The translations under genes were made by a program, and so were the position numbers. From contig DCAA01000038.1 of the NCBI GenBank assembly GCA_002311345.1, forward strand, positions 52,531-72,491: a DNA stretch of 19,961 nucleotides, in the 5' to 3' direction. This document shows, one piece after another, positions 15,501-19,961 of the stretch. This stretch comes from Planctomycetes bacterium UBA1146. GTDB lineage: Bacteria > Planctomycetota > UBA8108 > UBA1146. Numbering within the stretch: the first letter of the stretch is position 1; each line of letters begins with the position of its first letter. The notes under the pieces were generated by a model, which saw nothing but the letters and a program-made list of their open reading frames with translations, was not told the DNA's origin and made no database searches.

Positions 15501-15888
15501 GCGGATCGGCAAAGGTCCCGTCGGAACCGACCGCAATACCAGGTCCAGCCGCATTGACCCAGGCAGGCTTACCATCGATGCGAGGCCAGATGCCGTGGGG
15601 ACCATCATAGACGATGCCACGCAACTGGACGAAATCACCTTCCCACGCGGCCGCCCAGCGCAACTCGGCGCTGTCAAAAAGCATCGAGTGTTCACCATCA
15701 TCATCGAGAGGGATGGCGATTCCCTTGCAGGCGATGTTGTCGGGAGTCACCTCGATCGCCGCCGACAGGAACGGGCCGTAATCCATCGCCTGCCACGGCT
15801 CATCCTGTGCCGTAGCATGAACGGAAGAAGCCAGCACCAAGCATGTTAATGCCCAGGCTCGCGGATTCTTCGATGCAGAGAAACACAT
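12550..15888 (-). CDS. Secreted DUF6797/LamG/beta-propeller protein
   Basis: Exported protein of 1112 residues. A signal peptide ends near residue 28 (ASSVHATAQ). Residues about 34-150 match the DUF6797 pattern (MDYGPFLSAAIE, KGIAIPL, MLFDSAELRWAAAWEGDF). A LamG/concanavalin-like jelly roll occupies about 380-580 (AGWDCDESSGE...ALDFDG...LTFAAWV...DGRWHHVAFTW...GYIDGIRIYSAFL). A sorbosone-dehydrogenase/NHL-like beta-propeller follows at about 665-985 (FRAPNGVAIDADGIVWGSDQ, GTMRGRFHPDGSLYLSG), then an Ig-like tail. Relatives in planctomycetes and verrucomicrobia often carry a cytochrome c module; no CxxCH occurs here, so electron transfer through haem is not supported. Carbohydrate binding or sugar oxidation is a guess. 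AAGGAG at 15895-15900 supports the start. Confidence 0.85.
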   Translation of the reverse strand: MCFSASKNPRAWALTCLVLASSVHATAQDEPWQAMDYGPFLSAAIEVTPDNIACKGIAIPLDDDGEHSMLFDSAELRWAAAWEGDFVQLRGIVYDGPHGIWPRIDGKPAWVNAAGPGIAVGSDGTFADPRPVPFGPLPPELGRWRGLQRDRDGVLLHYTVGKTRIFERAAYLQGQDLNAWKRSIQFIGVDQLLRISLLNLEENTFLSPSFGGPNSEFILLRKGKPVMAIDARGGGARTRVTTHEGRVVLVVRPGEEELAPVHIHIAHLDQEHLKAFRAITGRIYFRDPSPLASVWKKGSAARWSEQVILRGERNAIFGGDEYSDPISRSAGDEEDEWKLTHEDGDVARIHDRDGQQTDQRSASTEESLLVITPETRQPTGLLAGWDCDESSGEAMQSIVDGEKDLRLEGVTWRRGVKGRALDFDGTAKAIWTRHDDFEFTSNGLTFAAWVHTTKDGSIFSQTAAEGPWIHDGKTFFIRDGHLCFDIGWVGVVTGDKQITDGRWHHVAFTWNPWEARVVLFVDGEQDGEGSLSPGGPVEDTIMQIGFTAENFPADPWFSGYIDGIRIYSAFLSEAMIHAVATESGEPLVRAYGVRGDLGARFLILEKSDSDSQMQGAITFDATENDRQGELLEWNGPLSRLPEFISKLEAGSDPVQQRPFEIDRISWPDENPWHSWMRFGDFDFLDDGKAAAISTWNGDVWRVSGLDGRLDKLTWQRIASGLSQPLGLLTRGEPGQEEILVLGRDQITRLRDLDGDGETDYYEAFNVDAMNSPHFHEPAGGLQEGPDGNIYYLKAARHAKLPVHPQHGTLIQVAADGSTSKIVASGFRAPNGVAIDADGIVWGSDQEGHWMPANRINRITPGSFHGNNWSGSMLGAEKLRTDYDLPLCWIHSAVDRSPAAQLRVPDGVWGDLSGKLLGLSYGTGEVYLIIEDEVDGVHQGGLVPLPIETPTGTMRGRFHPDGSLYLSGLFGWSSNKTDPGGFYRVRKTAASLPYPLHIRALTDGLRITFNEPITTETEALASAFKLEGWDYRWSSNYGSPKLDLDEGEEGTTGLEVASATLSKDGKQVRLVIPDMKPAMQMHLNWALQFDEIGPAQSFVHFTVHRLASTQEGL

Positions 15889-15976
15889 CGTGAGCTCCTT
15901 CTGACAGTTCCTATTTCAAGTTCAGGACCTTCACATAATTCCCAACAAGCAAATAAATGTTGAACTGGTCAGTTTA

Positions 15977-16150
15977 TCATCTCCCCAATTCAAGGAAGAA
16001 CGAGGACAAGATTCCTCCAAATACCATTACCAATCCCCAGAGGATGATTATTGCCGGAATTGATGCGATCGCCCACTTGACCATGAAGACCACCATTGAG
16101 CCGAAAGGCATCGAAATGTCCCTCACAACTACACCATTATTATTTTCCAT
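15977..16150 (-). CDS. 57-residue single-helix membrane protein
   Basis: Short gene of 57 residues. A hydrophilic N-terminus (MENNNGVVVRDISMPFGS) is followed by a long hydrophobic stretch from about residue 19 to 52 (VVFMVKWAIASIPAIIILWG then LVMVFGGIL), interrupted by one Lys-Trp, and a short LELGR end. It is preceded by TAGGAG (16158-16163), 7 bases from the ATG, a good ribosome binding site. It is the first open frame upstream of the DUF6797/LamG gene, 88 bp away on the same strand, so co-transcription is possible. The ordered layout and ribosome binding site argue for a real gene. I can name no characterised family. The surrounding DNA is more AT-rich than the rest of the window. Confidence 0.7.
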   Translation of the reverse strand: MENNNGVVVRDISMPFGSMVVFMVKWAIASIPAIIILWGLVMVFGGILSSFFLELGR

Positions 16151-16624
16151 GATTGAACTCCTAACTCGACTTGCCAGTCCAACAATTGATCAGACACCAG
16201 AATGCATCACCTACCCACAGTCCTCGTTCCTCACCCTGCCAACTCCATTTCAATCTTCTTGCCCGGCCACGGAAACAAGGCCTGTGCAGTGGTCACGGCC
16301 AACTAAACTCCGGCCACCTGTGGAAGTCCTACGGAGTCACGATCCACCTCTTGCGGTACCACGCCGGTAACAGTATCTGCGGATCGAGATCGTCGCATTC
16401 ATGTTGAGTGTCCATCTGCTGGTTCCTCTCCGCGACAGGGAGCAGCGGATGTGATCGATCGTGGCTCAAGATGGCGGGTCGAATTGCACATGCTAGCCGC
16501 AGACATCGAGGAATCCGACCCGGTAAATGGCAGTAGTTCCTGGAGAGTTTCCTGCTTCGGTGGCCCTGAGATGGCCACTTCGGGTACCCTGTGAGCAGTC
16601 GGGCCGTGGCCCGGAAGGAGCGCG
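16151..16624. other. Gene-free stretch upstream of fumC
   Basis: About 470 bp between the small membrane-protein gene and fumC, which are divergent. Open frames here are short, with weak start contexts and no recognisable domains. No tRNA fold and no convincing promoter was seen. The only structure noted is the GC-rich hairpin beside the fumC ribosome binding site, listed separately. A decayed gene or a small RNA cannot be excluded. Confidence 0.5.
16600..16620 (+). promoter_or_regulatory. fumC: Hairpin abutting the fumC ribosome binding site
   Basis: CGGGCC (16600-16605) and GGCCCG (16608-16613) form an all-GC inverted repeat, more realistically 5 bp with a 4-base loop. Its 3' arm ends one base before AAGGAG (16615-16620), the only plausible Shine-Dalgarno sequence for the GTG at 16625. 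Such a stem could lower or modulate initiation; this is inference. Confidence 0.4.
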
Positions 16625-18016
16625 GTGGAACATCGCATCGAGAAGGACACGATGGGCGAAGTGGAGGTCCCTGCCGACCGCCTGTGGGGGGCACAGACCC
16701 AGCGCTCGCTGCAAAACTTCCGCATCGGTCAGGAGCGGATGCGGCGCCCGATGATCCGTGCGATGGGTCTCATCAAGCAGGCCGCCGCCCGCATCAATGC
16801 AGAACTCGGTGGTATCCCGACCGAAATTGGCAGCGCCATCGAAACCGCCGCCGAAGAAGTGATCTCCGGAGATCTCGACGATCACTTCCCGCTGGTGGTC
16901 TACCAGACCGGCTCCGGCACCCAGTCGAACATGAACTGCAACGAGGTGATCGCCAACCGTGCCAACCAGACTCTCGGACAACCGCTCGGCAGCCAGAGTC
17001 CGGTACACCCCAACGATCACGTCAATCACGCCCAGAGCACCAACGATTGCTTCCCCACCGCCATCCATGTCGCAAGCGCGTGCGAATGCCACGATCGATT
17101 GCTGCCCGCCGTCGATGCGCTGCGCAACTGTTTCGATGAGAAAGCCGCTGCCTTTGATGACATCGTCAAGATCGGCCGCACCCACCTGCAGGATGCTACC
17201 CCCCTGACTCTCGGTCAGGAAATCTCTGGCTGGTCCGATCAACTGAGAATTGCCCGACAACTGATCCAGGATGCACTGGCGCTGGTCCACGAACTGGCCA
17301 TCGGCGGCACCGCCGTCGGAACCGGACTCAACACCCGCACGGGTTATGCCGACAAGGTGTCCGCTGCGCTGACCGAGAAGACCGGCATCCAGTTCGTTTC
17401 TGCTCCCAACAAGTTCGCGCAACTTGCAGGCAAGGAAGCGATCGTCGGACTCTCAGGGGCTTTGAAAAGCCTGGCGACAGCACTCCACAAGATCGCCAAT
17501 GATGTTCGCTGGCTCGCCAGCGGTCCTCGCTGTGGCATCGGCGAGATCACCATCCCCGCCAATGAACCGGGATCATCGATCATGCCGGGCAAGGTCAATC
17601 CGACCCAGTCGGAAGCACTGACGATGGCCTGCGCACGCGTCATCGGCAACGATGCCACCATCGGCTTCAGCGGTGCTCTCGGCAACTTCGAGCTGAATGT
17701 CTACATGCCCGTCATCGGCGATTGCATGCTGCAATCGATCGATCTGCTCTCCTCGGCGATCGATTCCTTCCGTCAGAACTGCGCTAGCGGCATCGAGCCG
17801 GTCACCGAACGGATCGATGATCTACTGCACCGTTCACTGATGCTGGTGACCGCCCTCAATGGACACATCGGCTACGACAAGGCCGCCGATGTGGCCAAGA
17901 CCGCTCATGCCGAGGGGAAAACCCTGCGCGAAGTGGCAGTGGAGAAGGGTTACTGCAGCGGCGAGGAGTTTGATAGTTGGGTCGTTCCCTCGCAGATGAT
18001 CGGTCCTGCCGACTGA
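16625..18016 (+). CDS. fumC: Fumarate hydratase, class II
   Basis: Cytoplasmic TCA-cycle enzyme of 463 residues, the usual length, converting fumarate to L-malate as a homotetramer without an iron-sulfur cluster. Diagnostic sequences are RIEKDTMGEVEVPADRLWGA at 4-23, GSGTQSNMN near 98, NHAQSTNDCFPTA, GRTHLQDATPLTLGQEISGW with the catalytic H187, and the superfamily signature GSSIMPGKVN at 316-325 with catalytic S318. These fit fumarase rather than aspartase or argininosuccinate lyase. The start is GTG, 4 bases after AAGGAG; the next ATG at 16652 would delete conserved N-terminal residues. The lipoprotein gene begins 52 bp downstream on the same strand, with no functional link evident. Confidence 0.97.
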   Translation: MEHRIEKDTMGEVEVPADRLWGAQTQRSLQNFRIGQERMRRPMIRAMGLIKQAAARINAELGGIPTEIGSAIETAAEEVISGDLDDHFPLVVYQTGSGTQSNMNCNEVIANRANQTLGQPLGSQSPVHPNDHVNHAQSTNDCFPTAIHVASACECHDRLLPAVDALRNCFDEKAAAFDDIVKIGRTHLQDATPLTLGQEISGWSDQLRIARQLIQDALALVHELAIGGTAVGTGLNTRTGYADKVSAALTEKTGIQFVSAPNKFAQLAGKEAIVGLSGALKSLATALHKIANDVRWLASGPRCGIGEITIPANEPGSSIMPGKVNPTQSEALTMACARVIGNDATIGFSGALGNFELNVYMPVIGDCMLQSIDLLSSAIDSFRQNCASGIEPVTERIDDLLHRSLMLVTALNGHIGYDKAADVAKTAHAEGKTLREVAVEKGYCSGEEFDSWVVPSQMIGPAD

Positions 18017-18057
18017 CACCTCGAAGAGTGCCAGATCAAGTCCGCTCATGCTCCATC

Positions 18058-18065
18058 AGGAGGAG
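18058..18065 (+). promoter_or_regulatory. Ribosome binding site fixing the propeller lipoprotein start
   Basis: AGGAGGAG stands 3-5 bases before the ATG at 18069. It excludes the in-frame ATG at 18048, which would place this site inside the coding region and add seven polar residues before the signal peptide. Confidence 0.8.
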
Positions 18066-18068
18066 TTC

Positions 18069-19358
18069 ATGCAGATCTCCGGAGAACGAATCGCCTGGGC
18101 TGGCGTCATCGCTTTCGTGTCGGCGCTCGAGGTGATTCTGCTCGGTGGCTGTCGGGGACAGGTCCACGATTCGGGGCGCAACCTAGCCATCGACTGGCCC
18201 TCGAGACCGCCCGCTGACTGCCCGTTCGAGCCATCCGACAACATCGTGGGGATCACATTCACCGGAAGCCACCGCGAGTACGCACACGCTGACTGCTGGT
18301 TCCCGTCGTGGGCATCCGATGGAAACATGTACTCTCCCTTCTCCGATGGCACCGTGGAAAACGTGTTGCCGGACGGGAGCCGGGAACCACTGTGGACCCT
18401 GGGGCAGGAGGGTGCAGACGCAAACTGCGGCTATGGAAAGATCGTCGGTGACGACCCGCTGAACCTCACGGTGATCGGGTTGGGCGCACTGCCCACACCC
18501 ACCGGCCCATACAACGCGCGATACCCGTCGGGAAGTCTGGTTCACGATGGCATCTGGTACTACGGCAGTCATCCGGAGGGCCCCGGCGGACTCGGCCCTC
18601 TCGTCGGCTTCAGGATCTCCCGCGACTACGGCAAGACATGGACGGACGGACCCAACGATCCGACTGCGCCGCTCTTTGCGGCCCCCTCACTCGATGGCGA
18701 GGGCAAGCCGACCGGGATACCCGTTCGGATTGGCGAGCCGTTCTTCGTCGACTTCGGCAAAAACATGGAGCACTCGCCCGATGGCAAGGCCTATCTGATA
18801 GCGCATGGGGCGACTGCGCGCGAACCTGACCCATTGGCGCGTCGCGCCCACTGGAACATGGGCGACGAGGCCTATCTACTGCGTGTCACACCGAGCCCGA
18901 AGACCATCAACGACGCGAGCGAGTACGAGTTCTTTGCCGGACACGACGAGGACGGCCAACCGACCTGGACTCATGAGCGTGCGAAGATGAAACCGCTCAT
19001 CGAGTGGAAGGGCCGAGTCGGTCCCACCTCGATCACCTACAACCCGTACCTGAAGCGGTATCTGTTCTGCGTCACCGATGGAAGTGCGAATCACGGCGCC
19101 TACGACACATATATCCTCGAGTCACCGACCATCACGGGGCCGTGGAAACTGGTGGTGTTCATGGAGCACTTCGGCGAAGAAGGCTATTTCGTGAACATCC
19201 CGTCAAAGTTCATCGGCAAGGACGGTCGAACGGCCTGGCTGTGCTACGCCGCTAACTTCAGTGTCGGGATGCCGGACCCTCCCGCGCTCGAGTCCAATCC
19301 ACCCGGCAGCCGGTATGGAATGAACCTGCAGCAGATACGACTGAGGGTGAAGAACTAG
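18069..19358 (+). CDS. Propeller-type lipoprotein, DUF4185/glycosidase-like
   Basis: Exported lipoprotein of 429 residues. A signal sequence ends in LGGC with the lipidated cysteine at C28. The mature part reads as a blade-repeat protein with motifs seen in sialidase-like or five-bladed glycosidase propellers: GFRISRDYGKTWTDG resembles an Asp-box (S-x-D-x-G-x-T-W), and YNPYLKRYLFCVTD...YDTYILESPTITGPWKLV is typical of blades in glycan-active and DUF4185 families. I cannot identify catalytic residues, so hydrolysis versus binding is open. Aspartate codons differ from the neighbours (by hand, 19 GAC and 8 GAT, against about 7 and 22 in fumC), which suggests later acquisition. It follows fumC by 52 bp and converges with the ferritin gene. 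Confidence 0.7.
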   Translation: MQISGERIAWAGVIAFVSALEVILLGGCRGQVHDSGRNLAIDWPSRPPADCPFEPSDNIVGITFTGSHREYAHADCWFPSWASDGNMYSPFSDGTVENVLPDGSREPLWTLGQEGADANCGYGKIVGDDPLNLTVIGLGALPTPTGPYNARYPSGSLVHDGIWYYGSHPEGPGGLGPLVGFRISRDYGKTWTDGPNDPTAPLFAAPSLDGEGKPTGIPVRIGEPFFVDFGKNMEHSPDGKAYLIAHGATAREPDPLARRAHWNMGDEAYLLRVTPSPKTINDASEYEFFAGHDEDGQPTWTHERAKMKPLIEWKGRVGPTSITYNPYLKRYLFCVTDGSANHGAYDTYILESPTITGPWKLVVFMEHFGEEGYFVNIPSKFIGKDGRTAWLCYAANFSVGMPDPPALESNPPGSRYGMNLQQIRLRVKN

Positions 19359-19378
19359 ACGGTCCAGCCGCCCCGGAG

Positions 19379-19831
19379 TTATACGCGCTCGTACTCCATC
19401 AGGTAGCCCTGGAAGAGGCGCAGATGTTCCTCTTCATCCGCCAGCAACCTCACGCATAGATCCTCGGTGACTGGATCATCATCACACATCTTGATGATCT
19501 TCTTGTAATGGGCGACCGCGGTCTCTTCCGTCTCGATGACCCCACGGATGATGCTGAGAACATCGGTCGGATCATCTCCCGGCTGCAGAGATCTCTGCTG
19601 AGGAGCAAAGTCCATGCTGCCGGGGATGGTACCTCCCAGGATGTGAATGCGACGTGCCAGATCCTGTGCGTGTTGTGTTTCCTCGAGCACATCGGCGGCG
19701 AGAGATTGCTTGATGGGATCTGCCTTGGCTCCCACGAGGTTGGTGGAAGAGGAGATGAAGTTGATGACCGTCTCCAGTTCCATCCAGTAGGCACGGGTCA
19801 ACTCGGAAATCAGTTCTTGATTCAACTTCAA
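19379..19831 (-). CDS. Ferritin-like diiron protein (bacterioferritin-like, without haem ligand)
   Basis: Four-helix-bundle protein of 150 residues, likely cytoplasmic, for iron binding or oxidation. Ligands follow the bacterioferritin order: E18 or E20 in helix A (WMELETV), E51 and H54 in helix B (LEETQHAQDL), E100-E103 in helix C (VIETEETAVAHY), and E133 and H136 in helix D (LLADEEEHLRLF). The E51/H54 spacing and number equal those of E. coli bacterioferritin, but the adjacent Met52 that binds haem is Thr52 here, so a haem-free Dps- or ferritin-like function is likelier. The start is TTG; no ATG or GTG lies between the upstream in-frame stop and it, and only a modest AGGG-rich sequence precedes it. 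A second in-frame TTG at 19825 is possible. Confidence 0.85.
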   Translation of the reverse strand: MKLNQELISELTRAYWMELETVINFISSSTNLVGAKADPIKQSLAADVLEETQHAQDLARRIHILGGTIPGSMDFAPQQRSLQPGDDPTDVLSIIRGVIETEETAVAHYKKIIKMCDDDPVTEDLCVRLLADEEEHLRLFQGYLMEYERV

Positions 19832-19927
19832 CCCTTTCCCTCGGAGCGAGTTCCAGTATCGATCACCAGGTCAGCAAAGAAAATCGACCGGAGCGCACTC
19901 CTGTCGCCCCGGTCGTTCCTGAAGACC

Positions 19928-19941
19928 CGGCCCGTTGGCCG
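19928..19941. repeat. Short inverted repeat near the right edge
   Basis: CGGCC and GGCCG around a 4-base loop form a 5-bp GC stem upstream of the ferritin gene. It could be a terminator of a gene beyond the window or chance in GC-rich DNA. Confidence 0.2.
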
Positions 19942-19961
19942 ATTTCCAGATACCAGATTCC

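Noticed and set aside
15957..16370. A 137-codon plus-strand open frame upstream of fumC
   Set aside because: It is antisense to the small membrane-protein gene, has no recognisable domain or ribosome binding site, and reads as low-complexity Pro/Thr/Ile sequence.
16329..16694. A 121-codon minus-strand open frame crossing the start of fumC
   Set aside because: It overlaps the conserved fumC N-terminus in antisense. Its short 3' part (28 codons from an internal ATG) lacks a family match and a clear ribosome binding site.
16493..17422. A 309-codon minus-strand open frame inside fumC
   Set aside because: Pure antisense of a highly conserved enzyme; its Gly/Val/Asp-rich sequence mirrors fumC codons.

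Overview
The window looks like chromosomal DNA of a free-living, probably aquatic member of the Planctomycetota. The evidence is the combination of a type I sulfatase, a secreted giant ending in a dockerin pair of the GDxNxDGxIDISDA type, a DUF6797/LamG/beta-propeller secreted protein, several lipoproteins, GC-rich DNA and dense gene packing. This placement is inference from gene content; no rRNA or marker gene is present. I recognise no tRNA, rRNA, CRISPR array, insertion sequence or prophage gene.

Layout. 15-3586 (minus): an MFS transporter, then a degenerate YkgJ-like cysteine-cluster protein, then a COG2509-type FAD-dependent dehydrogenase; the last two overlap by 4 bp. 3880-4530 (plus): a DUF2807-type lipoprotein with six Gly-Asp-Ile beta-rungs. 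4582-5783 (minus): a two-gene unit of a thioredoxin-type arsenate reductase fused to a free-methionine-sulfoxide-reductase-like GAF domain, overlapping by 4 bp a YbcJ-like S4 RNA-binding protein. 5865-7940 (plus): a four-helix membrane protein and a secreted sulfatase. 7971-11435 (minus): a 1154-residue M9 collagenase-like protease with FN3, amidotransferase-like and dockerin modules. 11623-12261 (plus): an AlkA/Mag-type DNA glycosylase. 12266-16150 (minus): a 57-residue membrane protein missed by length cut-offs, the 1112-residue DUF6797/LamG/propeller protein, and an ABM-fold protein starting 2 bp after it. 16625-19358 (plus): fumC and a propeller-type lipoprotein with distinct codon use. 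19379-19831 (minus): a ferritin-like diiron protein.

How the parts fit. Much of the coding capacity is for exported or surface proteins (sulfatase, collagenase, LamG/propeller protein, two lipoproteins), consistent with scavenging sulfated polysaccharide and protein debris. The remainder is housekeeping and stress chemistry: fumarate hydratase, alkylation repair, iron storage and thiol-redox detoxification. The most unusual item is the ArsC-fRMsr fusion. Both halves keep their full sets of redox cysteines, so one polypeptide appears to carry two enzymes that both resolve through disulfides normally recycled by thioredoxin. Start codons were chosen mostly by Shine-Dalgarno sequences, which are strong throughout the window.
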